Assembly: GCA_023453795.1 (NCBI GenBank)
Contig: JAEXSP010000032.1
Span: 124,001 to 188,000 of the forward strand
Length of the DNA: 64,000 nucleotides
Direction of reading: 5' to 3'
From: Bacillota bacterium
Lineage (GTDB): Bacteria > Bacillota > Clostridia > Acetivibrionales > JAEXSP01
In this document: positions 35,521-44,598 of the stretch, piece after piece
Numbering within the stretch: position 1 is the stretch's first letter
How the letters are laid out: each line of letters opens with the position of its first letter
Program-made: the position numbers and the translations under genes
Notes under the pieces: model-generated
Database searches by the model: none
What the model was told of the DNA's origin: nothing
The model's input: only the letters and a program-made list of their open reading frames with translations

Positions 35521-36624
35521 CTATTTATTTATATTCTGTGAGAAAAACGGTATGACAGCCTTCTCAACCCTATCGATTACCATGTCCTGATGACCTCCAT
35601 CAAAAGAAACCAATTTGTGCGGAATTCCCGCCTTCTTAAGTAATTTTGTAAAATATTTGCAGCCAGCCGGAATCCACGTATTCTCTTCATAATTACCGTA
35701 CTCGATTGTAAAAGCCTTCAGCTTTAAAAGATTTTTCTTACTCTTATTTACTTTTTCGACAAGATTTCCGAATCCATTTTCCCATCTTGCCCAGATTTTA
35801 TCATGAGTCCATCCCTTCTCTATATCTCCCTTTGGACATTGGATGAACGGAATTCCCGCCTTAACATCATACGCAAAAGCTGATCCATAGGCAAATGTAA
35901 CATCTTGATTCCATCCCATTTGCTCTACCCGTTTAACGTATTCCTCTTTTGACAATTTGCGAAGCCCCGTATCCTGGAGATATGAAAAATCAAACGGTCC
36001 ATCCTTCAAGCCGCCCGGAGCAAAAATCCCCGGACTCATTGAATATGCGCTGTCAAAAATCCCGGGGCAATTCATTACCAGGTTAAGGACGCCGAAGCCG
36101 CCCATAGAATGTCCGGCTATCCCTCTTCCCTTGGCACTTTTTATTGTTCTAAAATTACCATCAACGTAAGGGATAACATCCTTAACTATAAAATCCTGCC
36201 AATTGCCTATAACGGGTGAATTGACGTAAAAACTGCCGTGGAACCTGTTCTTTCCGTTAATACAGATAACTATCATTTCATTTGCTTTGCCTGAAGCAAG
36301 AAGCTTGTCCATCAACATCTTGAACATGCTCCCGTAGGTATCATAATCATCGCCGTAGCCGGGCAGAAAATACAGGACGGGATACTTTTTACCGCTGGTT
36401 GAATAATTCGGCGGGAGATACACAGCTATGTTTTGAGTTAACAGTTCACCGATTATATTGTTTTTTAATGAAGGTGCATTCACTTTTTTAATAATCAAGG
36501 TGCCCTTTTTTTCTTTTGTTACCTGCGTAGTAGCCGCAGTGGCTTTTTGAGTATTTACGCTGAAAGCCGGTGTCATTGCCGTAAATGATGCAATTAAAAG
36601 TAAAACAATCAGTCTTTTGATCAT
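35521..36624 (-). CDS. Secreted alpha/beta-hydrolase esterase
   Basis: A 367-residue putative esterase of the esterase D/feruloyl-esterase-like fold. A signal peptide (MIKRLIVLLLIASFTAMTPA) is followed by a linker and the hydrolase domain: AVYLPPNYSTSGKKYPVLYF, the nucleophile elbow GHSMGG, and the His in DGGHQD near the C-terminus. It probably cleaves ester bonds in plant cell-wall sugars, as in related Clostridia; no cellulosome dockerin or carbohydrate-binding module is visible. The start is ATG 36624 with GGAGG upstream; a TTG four codons earlier overlaps that site. It is divergent from an AraC-type regulator, which may control it. Confidence 0.87.
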   Translation of the reverse strand: MIKRLIVLLLIASFTAMTPAFSVNTQKATAATTQVTKEKKGTLIIKKVNAPSLKNNIIGELLTQNIAVYLPPNYSTSGKKYPVLYFLPGYGDDYDTYGSMFKMLMDKLLASGKANEMIVICINGKNRFHGSFYVNSPVIGNWQDFIVKDVIPYVDGNFRTIKSAKGRGIAGHSMGGFGVLNLVMNCPGIFDSAYSMSPGIFAPGGLKDGPFDFSYLQDTGLRKLSKEEYVKRVEQMGWNQDVTFAYGSAFAYDVKAGIPFIQCPKGDIEKGWTHDKIWARWENGFGNLVEKVNKSKKNLLKLKAFTIEYGNYEENTWIPAGCKYFTKLLKKAGIPHKLVSFDGGHQDMVIDRVEKAVIPFFSQNINK

Positions 36625-36764
36625 ATATGCCTCCAAATTTTTTATTTAAATTGCTATATTTTATTTTAGTCCCTTATATTCAGGACTATTATCAGTCCTT
36701 GCTAACTTTTTCTTTGGATGCTAAAATGATTTCTATAAAATCGTAGAAGGAGCTCCAAAATGTA

Positions 36765-37688
36765 ATGAAAGAAAACACAGCAATGCATATAATAGAAAAA
36801 GCGATTGATTATATTGAAACTCATATCAATAAAAAAATCACCCTGGATCAAATTTCGAACGATCTGTTTGTTTCCAAATATCATCTGCACAGATTATTTG
36901 CTGCTTTAACAAATAAAAAGCTTGCCCACTACATTAATAGCCGCAAACTGGCAGCAAGTCTTCAGGAGCTTCTTTATACAGACCTTCGTATTGTAGACAT
37001 TGCACAGCAATACGGTTTTAATTATGAGCAGACGTATATCCGCTCGTTTATAAGAGAATTCGGAATAAGCCCCGATGCCTTTAGAAAGGGAAGTCAGATA
37101 CTGTCTATTACAGACCGGCTATGCCTTGATGCTTTGAATCCTATTGAAGATATGGGTGTTGTTTTTGAACCTGTTTTTGTTGTTAAGCCATCATTCTATG
37201 CTGCAGGAAGAAAATACCGGATACATTCCGATTCCTCTAGCGTGTATGAATTGGCAAATGATGCGGGAATTAATTTTATAAAAAATGATGTTCCCAGGTT
37301 ATCCACTGACTATTCCAACAAAAAAATATATACCGCTATTGTTTATTTATCTAGTCCCAAATGTATAGAATACATGCCTTATATTGAAATGCCGAAGCCC
37401 AGCCATGTGCTTGATGGCTTTGTGACGATTAAAATAATGCCGCATCAGTATGCGTGTTTTAAATACATCGGATTACAGTCATATGATAAAACTACAAGTG
37501 AATTGGACTTGATTTACCGATATATATTTGATGTTTGGCTAGAGAAATCGCCTTACTGCTTGGATGGCGGTTTTTTACTGGAGAGGGCGGACATGCGTCT
37601 GTCAAGGGAAGACTACTGTGAGTTTGAAATCTATATCCCAGTAGTAAAAAAATATGGATTGGAGACAGCCCGCAAAATTACTTTATAA
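36765..37688 (+). CDS. AraC-family regulator with GyrI-like effector domain
   Basis: A 307-residue regulator. Residues 10-110 are the two AraC-type helix-turn-helices (ITLDQISNDLFVSKYHLHRL and LRIVDIAQQYGFNYEQTYIR, with FGISPDAFRKG). Residues about 150-300 look like a GyrI/Bacterial_AraC-effector domain that binds small hydrophobic ligands (PHQYACFKYIG, LERADMRLSREDYCEFEIYI). It reads away from the esterase gene across a 140-base intergenic region, which should hold both promoters and its operator. The start is the first ATG after AGGAG; spacing is long. Confidence 0.88.
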   Translation: MKENTAMHIIEKAIDYIETHINKKITLDQISNDLFVSKYHLHRLFAALTNKKLAHYINSRKLAASLQELLYTDLRIVDIAQQYGFNYEQTYIRSFIREFGISPDAFRKGSQILSITDRLCLDALNPIEDMGVVFEPVFVVKPSFYAAGRKYRIHSDSSSVYELANDAGINFIKNDVPRLSTDYSNKKIYTAIVYLSSPKCIEYMPYIEMPKPSHVLDGFVTIKIMPHQYACFKYIGLQSYDKTTSELDLIYRYIFDVWLEKSPYCLDGGFLLERADMRLSREDYCEFEIYIPVVKKYGLETARKITL

Positions 37689-37804
37689 TATAGTTTTTAT
37701 CCCATACACTTTCAGGAAAATATAGAGTACAAATTTTTGATTTTTTACTTGTAGTATTTTCTTTATAACTTTGATAAAATGGATGTGAAAGGTTGTGAGG
37801 TAAA

Positions 37805-38113
37805 ATGGATGATAAGTCCTTTGATTTACTTTCCAAGATGTATAGTGAGTTTTCTGAGTTTAGAAAGGACATTTCTGAAAAGGTAGAGGGCCTTACAGAA
37901 AAGGTAGAGAGTAATACTAAGGAAATCAGAATTATAGGCAATCAGGTTACAAGGCTTGAAAATGAATTGAAAGACGATATTAAAGCTTTATATGACGGTT
38001 ATAAGCAAACCTATGAAAAGCTTGAAACTGTTGAAAACAAAGTTGATAACCTTGCATCCAAAATCGAGAAGCAGGAATTGGAGATAAAAGTAATAAAAGG
38101 TGGAAAATCATAA
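37805..38113 (+). CDS. Coiled-coil hypothetical protein
   Basis: A 102-residue, highly charged protein that is coiled coil almost throughout, with heptads such as VEGLTEKVESNTKEIRIIGN and VENKVDNLASKIEKQELEIK. It has no membrane segment. Similar small proteins are common in Clostridia and without known role. It starts at an ATG after TGAGGT, with a possible promoter (TTGTAG and GATAAAAT) about 60 bases upstream. A GCCGAC hairpin element follows. Confidence 0.65.
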   Translation: MDDKSFDLLSKMYSEFSEFRKDISEKVEGLTEKVESNTKEIRIIGNQVTRLENELKDDIKALYDGYKQTYEKLETVENKVDNLASKIEKQELEIKVIKGGKS

Positions 38114-38144
38114 ATAGACACGATGACAGTTCTTATGTCTAGGT

Positions 38145-38214
38145 CGTGCAACCCAATAGAATCAAGCATTTCAAGGCCGACAACCGAATGATACTCCCGG
38201 TATGTCGGCTTTTT
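38145..38214 (+). repeat. Intergenic GCCGAC hairpin element, copy 3
   Basis: GCCGAC (38176-38181) and GTCGGC (38204-38209) with TTTTT after; it shares AATAGAATCAAG and the CCCGGTATGTCGGC arm with the copy at 33861-33932. It can work as terminator of the coiled-coil gene. Confidence 0.6.
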
Positions 38215-38260
38215 CATGTCCTGACGGCGAAACGCTTCGAACTGAGCCCTCCTGCCTGCA

Positions 38261-39856
38261 TTAAAGCAGATATGCCGACAATGCCGGGACAAGCTGTTTT
38301 TTTCTTGACATAACCCCATCCAGGAAAAGATCCTCGGTTTTCTCCCGACTGTCACGCAATCCGAAAGCATTCAACAGCAAATCCATATCTGCTCCGGTGT
38401 TTAAAAGGGTGCTGCCATTGCGTATGATTTCGGTCTGCATGAAAAGCACCATATCAAAACGCTCGACAGTACGCAGCTTCTCCATTGCGTTCCTGATGTC
38501 TGCTGTTGGAATATTGTCTGCATCCCAGCAGGTTATCTGGCCGATACCGATTTTTTTACCGCCGAGGAGGTACTCTTTGAAATCGTAGAAAAGCAGTTCC
38601 TCCGGATTCTTTTTGACCAACGCGTTGGTAATTGCGTTGAAAAGCTCCCGGCCCAGCTCGGCGGTGTCCTGTTTTGCAATACCTGCCAGCCACTCGGCCA
38701 TTTGCCTGTCTTTTGAAGTGCTGGTAGGTGATTTGAATATTACGGTGTCGGACAAAATTCCTGCAAGCATCAGCCCGGCCATCTCCTGTGACGGTGTGCG
38801 GCCCTGCTCCTGATATATACTGGCTACGATCGTAGTCGTACTTCCCACAGGTTCGTTACGAAATAGAACGGGTGCGCTGGTCTGGACGTCGCCAAGCCTG
38901 TGATGGTCAACTACCTCGACAACCTCTGCCTGCTCAAGACCGGGTGCCGATTGGCTTTTCTCATTGTGGTCCACCAAAACCATACGCTTTTTCCTGTAAT
39001 TAATTAAATGAATGCGGGATATGGCTCCAACAACCCTGCCTTCACTATTCAAAACAGGGTAGGAGTGATGGCGCGTGGATATAAGAACCTTACGCACATC
39101 ATCCACGTAATCGTCCAGTAAGAATGTTATCAGGTTGTCGCTTTTCATAATGGTAGAAACCTGCATGGAATGACTGATTAGTCGGCTTACAGTGTATACG
39201 TCAAAGGGTGTGGCAATAACCGGCAGGTTACCGTCCACGGTCACCGCATCGTATGCCTGGCATAGAATCACCGCCGAGGCTGTGCCATTGGCTACAATAT
39301 TTTCAATCCCCTTGCGCCATTCGGCAATTAATATACCCGTTTGGGTAGTAAAATCCCTATCCCCCAGAGATGTTCTGACCTGCCCGGACACCTCGCTGTT
39401 ACATCCGGAGATGCACCAGCCTGAAAGCACCTTGCACAGGTTATTAACAGATGTTGTAATGGTATAATTCTTATCGGAGGAGGCCATCTCGAAATCTACA
39501 ATATCACTGGATGTGCAAATCCCCAGAAGCTGGCCTTCTTCCCCGACAACAGGAAGAGAGCGCAGTTTGTTGGATAGCATGGTTTCCCATGCTTCACGTA
39601 TGGTTACAGTTGGTAAAACTGTTTTAGGCAGATCAAAGTGAATATCCTTCAATTGAGTTCTGGCAGATGGCAAAAGTACCGGCTGATGAAACCCGAAACG
39701 CTCCAGTACAAAGGATGTTTCCGCTCCGATGCTGCCAAGGCGGACCGCTAAAGCATCGGGCTCGCCCATCTCTCTTTTCAGCGATGCATAACTGATAGCC
39801 GCCACGATGGAATCGGTATCAGGGTTTTGGTGCCCGCATATATATAAAGCTTCCAA
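38261..39856 (-). CDS. Manganese-dependent inorganic pyrophosphatase with CBS/DRTGG insert
   Basis: A 531-residue family II (DHH-DHHA2) pyrophosphatase, which splits PPi to phosphate in the cytoplasm. The N-terminus has GHQNPDTDSIVAAI, followed by an insert of two CBS domains (CTSSDIVDF and SYPVLNSEGRVVGAI) around a DRTGG-type domain, then LVDHNEKSQ, VVEVVDHHRLGD and GSTTTIVASIY of the DHH domain. The DHHA2 domain ends the protein. CBS-containing members bind AMP/ADP as inhibitors or diadenosine polyphosphates as activators. The start appears to be TTG with GAGAGGG upstream. It stands alone, between accessory and core regions. Confidence 0.93.
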   Translation of the reverse strand: MEALYICGHQNPDTDSIVAAISYASLKREMGEPDALAVRLGSIGAETSFVLERFGFHQPVLLPSARTQLKDIHFDLPKTVLPTVTIREAWETMLSNKLRSLPVVGEEGQLLGICTSSDIVDFEMASSDKNYTITTSVNNLCKVLSGWCISGCNSEVSGQVRTSLGDRDFTTQTGILIAEWRKGIENIVANGTASAVILCQAYDAVTVDGNLPVIATPFDVYTVSRLISHSMQVSTIMKSDNLITFLLDDYVDDVRKVLISTRHHSYPVLNSEGRVVGAISRIHLINYRKKRMVLVDHNEKSQSAPGLEQAEVVEVVDHHRLGDVQTSAPVLFRNEPVGSTTTIVASIYQEQGRTPSQEMAGLMLAGILSDTVIFKSPTSTSKDRQMAEWLAGIAKQDTAELGRELFNAITNALVKKNPEELLFYDFKEYLLGGKKIGIGQITCWDADNIPTADIRNAMEKLRTVERFDMVLFMQTEIIRNGSTLLNTGADMDLLLNAFGLRDSREKTEDLFLDGVMSRKKQLVPALSAYLL

Positions 39857-40206
39857 TATTAAATCCCTCTCTTTTATTGATGATTTTATCTCTTGTACAT
39901 TCCCGTATTTTCATACTTAAATGGGGTATCTCCATTATATCCATGATATTTGAAATTGGCAACATTGACCCGGTGGCCATGCAACGAGCATAAGACATTG
40001 GTGACGGCTCTTTAGTCTAAACTCTGTAGACCTAGAAAACCAAGCCATCCAAACCCTAGCTATGGAATTTAAGTAAAACAGATAGAAGCCAATGTAGTAA
40101 CATATCCCTATAAAAAATAGTAATAATGTTCAAGACGCATTGATACACCCGGACCATGCCCTCTGAAAAAATATGTATTAAAATATAAGTAGGAGAGGTG
40201 TGGCAT
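39857..40206. other. Intergenic region, nothing assigned
   Basis: 350 bases with no credible gene. The divergent starts imply promoters for both neighbours; an AATATGTATTAAAATATAAG stretch lies at about 40170-40189 upstream of the Tad-type gene. No strong hairpin or riboswitch was seen. Confidence 0.3.
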
Positions 40207-41274
40207 ATGAAGATCAGAGATCTGATAAAAAACACAAAAGGCGTGTCTGCCATTATCTATACAATAGCTCTTACCCTTCTGATGGGTATGGCTGCCGTTG
40301 TTGTGGACATCGGGAATGTTATGGCCGAGGACCAGAAGCTTCAAACGGCATCTGATGCTATGGCGCTTGCCGCGGCGCAGGAACTTCCGAACACGGAGAA
40401 TGCATACGACGTTGCAGTAAAGTATGCTGAACTGAATGGATTCAACAGCTCCGATTTTACAATAAGCTTTTCAGACTATAACAGGTCAATAAGTGTAAAC
40501 GGCAGGAAAAAGGTCAACTACCTGTTCGCAAAGGTTCTGGGGTTTGACCATGCTACTGCCAATTGCAGCGCAGTAGCCACGGAAAACAGCATGGGGGCGG
40601 CTTTTGATTATGCTTTGTTCTCCGGAAGTCAAACTGTTGCCTTGAGTCTTAACGGCAGTGATGAATATGTCAGTGGGGATGTACATACCAATAAGAATTT
40701 TGTTGCCAACGGATCAAACCTCAATATTACCGGTGCCTGTGAGGCTGTCGGAACTGTAATTACCAACGGCAGTAATATGAAAATAGGTGAACGGCTTCCT
40801 GACTCCCAATTCATTGATATGCCTGATTTTTCCGAAGAGATAAAAGCTCAGGCAGAGGCAGCAGGTACTGCCTACGCAGGGGATAAGATCTATAATGGAA
40901 GCAATGTGAATGTCGATTCTTCCATCTACGTCAACGGCAACGTTTATGTCAATGGCGGCAACTTCACCGGTAAAGGCTGCATTCTGGCAACCGGTGATAT
41001 CATATTCAACGGAAGCAATCTGAGAGCCTCAACGGATGATTCGGTTTGCTTCTATACAAAAAGTGGAAATGTATATGTTAATGGAGCTAAAGCCGAGGTG
41101 TACGGAATCGTGTATGCTCCTAAAGGCAACATTATTTTTAACGGATCAAACCAGACGATCTACGGAAGAGCCATCGGAAATGTTGTTATATTCAACGGAA
41201 GCCATCTGCAGGTCATTTCCGGCGCAAACGACCTTAACAGCCTGCCAACCCATGGTGTGAAACTTATACATTAA
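40207..41274 (+). CDS. Orphan Tad-domain protein with NGSN repeats
   Basis: A 355-residue protein. Residues 1-60 are a TadG/TadE-type N-terminus: basic start, a hydrophobic segment (SAIIYTIALTLLMGMAAVVV) and DIGNVMAEDQKLQTASDAMA, as in Flp-pilus-associated Tad proteins that insert in the membrane. Residues about 145-345 contain seven or more NGS(N/H/D) motifs at beta-strand spacing (VANGSNLNI, ITNGSNMKI, IYNGSNVNV, IFNGSNLRA, IFNGSNQTI, IFNGSHLQV), suggesting a beta-helix or polymer-forming fold. No tad/cpa pilus genes are close. ATG 40207 has AGGAGAGG. It is probably surface-exposed; its function is unknown. Confidence 0.75.
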   Translation: MKIRDLIKNTKGVSAIIYTIALTLLMGMAAVVVDIGNVMAEDQKLQTASDAMALAAAQELPNTENAYDVAVKYAELNGFNSSDFTISFSDYNRSISVNGRKKVNYLFAKVLGFDHATANCSAVATENSMGAAFDYALFSGSQTVALSLNGSDEYVSGDVHTNKNFVANGSNLNITGACEAVGTVITNGSNMKIGERLPDSQFIDMPDFSEEIKAQAEAAGTAYAGDKIYNGSNVNVDSSIYVNGNVYVNGGNFTGKGCILATGDIIFNGSNLRASTDDSVCFYTKSGNVYVNGAKAEVYGIVYAPKGNIIFNGSNQTIYGRAIGNVVIFNGSHLQVISGANDLNSLPTHGVKLIH

Positions 41275-41302
41275 GTCATTAATATTTTCATCATAATGCC
41301 TA

Positions 41303-41331
41303 TTGACACTCAATAATGTCGAATATAAAAT
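41303..41331 (+). promoter_or_regulatory. Promoter of pyrG
   Basis: TTGACA (41303-41308), 17 bases, TAAAAT (41326-41331). The 170-base leader contains ACCAAAAAA...TTTTTTGGT (about 41393-41423), a possible attenuator or simply AT structure. Confidence 0.5.
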
Positions 41332-41506
41332 ATATAAGAAGCTTATTTTTGACATTAAATTTCATAATAATAATTGTCAGCCATTAGGTTCTTTACCAAA
41401 AAAAAAACCGATTTTTTGGTTATAAGACTAAGATGGCTTTAATTATTTTATAAGCTAAATATTTTTTATAAATATTACTTAAAATATTCTTGGGAGGAAT
41501 TTTGTC

Positions 41507-43117
41507 ATGCCAGTAAAGTACATATTTGTAACCGGTGGTGTTGTATCCGGACTTGGAAAGGGTATAACCGCAGCTTCTCTTGGAAGACTATTGAAGCTGA
41601 GAGGTTTGAGGGTTACAATACAGAAATTCGATCCGTACATCAATGTTGATCCCGGAACAATGAGTCCATATCAGCACGGTGAAGTGTTCGTCACCGATGA
41701 CGGAGCTGAAACAGATCTCGACTTAGGCCACTATGAAAGGTTTATAGATGAGAATCTCAGTAAAAACAGCAATGTTACAACAGGAAAAATATACTGGTCT
41801 GTAATTAATAAAGAGAGAAAAGGGGATTTCCTGGGTGGCACAGTTCAGGTCATTCCTCATATAACAAATGAAATTAAGGAAAGAATATACAGGGTAGGAA
41901 AGTCTGATCGTACCGATGTAGTTATTACAGAAGTAGGCGGCACGGTCGGAGACATTGAAAGTCTGCCGTTTCTTGAGGCAATAAGGCAGGTTTCAACTGA
42001 GGTGGGCCGTGAAAATGTAATGTACATTCACGTTACCCTTGTTCCATACCTCGGAAAATCAGGAGAATTGAAAACGAAGCCGACACAGCACAGCGTCAAG
42101 GAATTGAGGAGTATAGGAATACAGCCTGATGTGATAGTGTGCAGGACCGAAAAGCACCTTTCGAAGGATATGAAAGATAAAATAGGTTTGTTCTGCAATC
42201 TCCAGGGAGACTGTATAATACAGAACCTTGATGCAGAGATACTGTATGAAGTTCCTCTGATGCTTGAAAAGGAAGGTTTGGCTGATATTACATGCAAACG
42301 TTTGAACCTGAGCTGCAAAGAGCCTGATCTGGCTGAGTGGCAGGAGATGGTAGATAAGCAAAAAAATCTTACAGATTCCGTTACGATTTGCCTTGTAGGG
42401 AAATATGTCGAGCTCCATGATGCTTATTTAAGTATTGTAGAATCTCTGAAACATGGCGGTATTGCCAATAATGTCGATGTAAAGATTAAATGGGTCAATT
42501 CAGAGTATATTGATGCTGAAAACATTAAGAACCACCTGATGAAGGCAGATGGCATCCTTGTTCCGGGAGGTTTTGGAGACAGGGGAATAGAGGGTAAGAT
42601 ACTTGCTGTGCAATATGCCCGTGAGAACAAGATCCCTTACTTTGGAATATGCCTTGGAATGCAGATGGCTGTTATAGAGTTTGCAAGGAATATAGTTGGC
42701 TTCGAGGGAGCTCACAGTTCGGAATTCGATCAGGATGCCAAATACCCTGTAATAGACCTTATGCCTGAGCAGAGGGATATTGACGAAAAGGGCGGAACTA
42801 TGAGATTGGGACTCTATCCATGCAAAATAAAAGAAAACACCAAGGTTTCCGATATTTATAAGGAAGAGCTGATTTATGAAAGACACAGGCACAGGTACGA
42901 GGTTAACAACGAGTTCAGGGAAGCTATTGAAGAGAAGGGATTGGTGCTTTCCGGCCTTTCTCCCAGCGGCAAACTTGTTGAAATGGTCGAACTTAAAGAC
43001 CACCCTTGGTTTATAGGAGTCCAATTCCACCCTGAATTTAAATCAAGGCCCAATAGAGCGCACCCGTTATTCAAAGGATTCATTGGGGCAGCAGTTGAAA
43101 AATCCAAAGCTAAGTAA
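41507..43117 (+). CDS. pyrG: CTP synthase
   Basis: A 536-residue CTP synthase that makes CTP from UTP, ATP and glutamine. The synthetase domain carries the P-loop-like GGVVSGLGKGITAASLGRLL and QKFDPYINVDPGTMSPYQHG; the class I glutamine amidotransferase domain (from about 295) has the nucleophile in GICLGMQMAVIEFARN and the His-Glu of GVQFHPEFKSRP. Length is normal. It starts with GGGAGG upstream and is followed by its own terminator, so it is monocistronic. No anomaly. Confidence 0.98.
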   Translation: MPVKYIFVTGGVVSGLGKGITAASLGRLLKLRGLRVTIQKFDPYINVDPGTMSPYQHGEVFVTDDGAETDLDLGHYERFIDENLSKNSNVTTGKIYWSVINKERKGDFLGGTVQVIPHITNEIKERIYRVGKSDRTDVVITEVGGTVGDIESLPFLEAIRQVSTEVGRENVMYIHVTLVPYLGKSGELKTKPTQHSVKELRSIGIQPDVIVCRTEKHLSKDMKDKIGLFCNLQGDCIIQNLDAEILYEVPLMLEKEGLADITCKRLNLSCKEPDLAEWQEMVDKQKNLTDSVTICLVGKYVELHDAYLSIVESLKHGGIANNVDVKIKWVNSEYIDAENIKNHLMKADGILVPGGFGDRGIEGKILAVQYARENKIPYFGICLGMQMAVIEFARNIVGFEGAHSSEFDQDAKYPVIDLMPEQRDIDEKGGTMRLGLYPCKIKENTKVSDIYKEELIYERHRHRYEVNNEFREAIEEKGLVLSGLSPSGKLVEMVELKDHPWFIGVQFHPEFKSRPNRAHPLFKGFIGAAVEKSKAK

Positions 43118-43122
43118 GCTAT

Positions 43123-43155
43123 AACCTCTGACAGGAAACTGCCGGAGGTTTTTTT
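43123..43155 (+). terminator. Terminator of pyrG
   Basis: AACCTC (43123-43128) and GAGGTT (43145-43150) with an inner CAG/CTG stem and GAAA loop, then a run of T residues. Confidence 0.85.
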
Positions 43156-43197
43156 AAAGCTTGCCTTAGGGCATGAAATCAATTGCTAAAATGTAGA

Positions 43198-43226
43198 TTG
43201 ACAAAAGATATAATTGAAATTATAAT
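43198..43226 (+). promoter_or_regulatory. Promoter of the his operon
   Basis: TTGACA (43198-43203), 17 bases, TATAAT (43221-43226), a full consensus sigma-A promoter 75 bases before hisZ. The leader is too short for a T-box, so histidine control would be by a repressor or by HisG feedback inhibition. Confidence 0.75.
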
Positions 43227-43299
43227 TAATTTATTCGATAGTTTATTGATTTAGCGTGATAAAGTGTTAAACAAATAAAGTACAAGCGAGGTGCATTTT

Positions 43300-44559
43300 G
43301 TGTCCAAGTGGAAGATATATACCCCGGAGGGTGTACAGGATATATTGTTTGAAGAATGCTATGCAAAAAGAAATATTGAGGAACGGGTGCGAAAATACTT
43401 CAGGGAGTGCGCTTATTTCGAGATAGAATCCCCTACACTTGAGTTCTATGATACTTTTTCGGCGGAAACTGATCTTACTCCGCAGGAAACAATGTTCAAG
43501 TTTTATGACCAGCAAGGGCGTATACTTGTTCTAAGGCCTGAAATCACAATACCTGTTGCAAGGATTGCGGCAACTAAATACAGAGAGGCAATTTATCCGC
43601 TGAAAATCTTTTATATGGGAAATACGTTTAAGTATAACGAACTTGGCGGCGGAAAACAGAAGGAATTCACCCAGGCAGGGGTTGAGATACTTGGTGCAAA
43701 CACACCTGAAGCTGATGCTGAAGTGATTGTATCTGCTATTAATTCGGTTAGGGCCTGCGGTTTGGAAAACTTTCAGATAGATATAGGGCAGGTTGATTTC
43801 TTTAAGGGGCTTATGGAGGAGACAGGTCTTTCAGAAGCAGATGTCGAGCAAATGAGAGTTCTTATAGACAAAAAGGATTTTCTTGGGATTGAAGAACTGG
43901 TAGAGCAGCACAATATAAGCAAGAACCTTAAGGAATTGATTTACAGCCTTCCGGGGCTATTTGGCTCGACAGATGTTATAGAAAAGGTTAAAAAAATAAC
44001 TAATAACGAAAGATCACTTGCTGCTTTGGAGAATCTTAATCAGATACTTGAAATCATAACGGATTACGGGCTTGAGAAGTATGTATCAATTGATCTCGGT
44101 ATGGTGCAGAATCTTAACTATTACACCGGCATAATCTTCCGTGGGTTTACTTATGGCGTAGGGTTTCCGATATTAAGCGGGGGAAGATATGACAACCTTG
44201 TAGAGAAATTCGGGAAAGCTTGTCCGGCTACCGGTTTTTCGTTGGGTGTAAACATGGTTATGACCGCATTGGAAAGGCAGAAGGTTCCTTTGGAAAAGCC
44301 GGGAATAGATACGCTTGTTTTATACAGCTATGGCGGCAGGAAGACTGCGTTTACCGTCTGTGAAGAGTTAAGAAAACAAGGATTGTCAATTGAAATGGAC
44401 ATCACAAGGGGCAGTCTGGAAGAAATAAGTGAATATGCGAAGAGCAAAAACATCGGAGGGATAATACTCGTAGCCGATGCGAACAACATAGAGATACATG
44501 ACCTGCGAACCGGAGACGCAGTATTTACGAGCATGGAGGAACTGCTTAACAAACAGTAA
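43300..44559 (+). CDS. hisZ: ATP phosphoribosyltransferase regulatory subunit
   Basis: A 419-residue HisRS-like protein without aminoacylation role. Class II motifs are seen in FEIESPTLEFYDTF, LRPEITIPVARIAAT and GGRYDNLVEKFG, but the anticodon-binding domain is the short HisZ type. It pairs with the short-form HisG, which lacks its own regulatory domain and needs HisZ for activity and histidine inhibition; the short hisG follows directly. GTG 43300 is chosen with GAGGTG six bases before. It is the first gene of the operon. Confidence 0.93.
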   Translation: MSKWKIYTPEGVQDILFEECYAKRNIEERVRKYFRECAYFEIESPTLEFYDTFSAETDLTPQETMFKFYDQQGRILVLRPEITIPVARIAATKYREAIYPLKIFYMGNTFKYNELGGGKQKEFTQAGVEILGANTPEADAEVIVSAINSVRACGLENFQIDIGQVDFFKGLMEETGLSEADVEQMRVLIDKKDFLGIEELVEQHNISKNLKELIYSLPGLFGSTDVIEKVKKITNNERSLAALENLNQILEIITDYGLEKYVSIDLGMVQNLNYYTGIIFRGFTYGVGFPILSGGRYDNLVEKFGKACPATGFSLGVNMVMTALERQKVPLEKPGIDTLVLYSYGGRKTAFTVCEELRKQGLSIEMDITRGSLEEISEYAKSKNIGGIILVADANNIEIHDLRTGDAVFTSMEELLNKQ

Positions 44560-44598
44560 TCCCCTGCAGAGGTTTAAATAATAATGTGGAGGAATAAC

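Noticed and set aside
43156..43299. T-box or riboswitch before hisZ
   Set aside because: The consensus promoter leaves a leader of about 65 bases, too short for a T-box.
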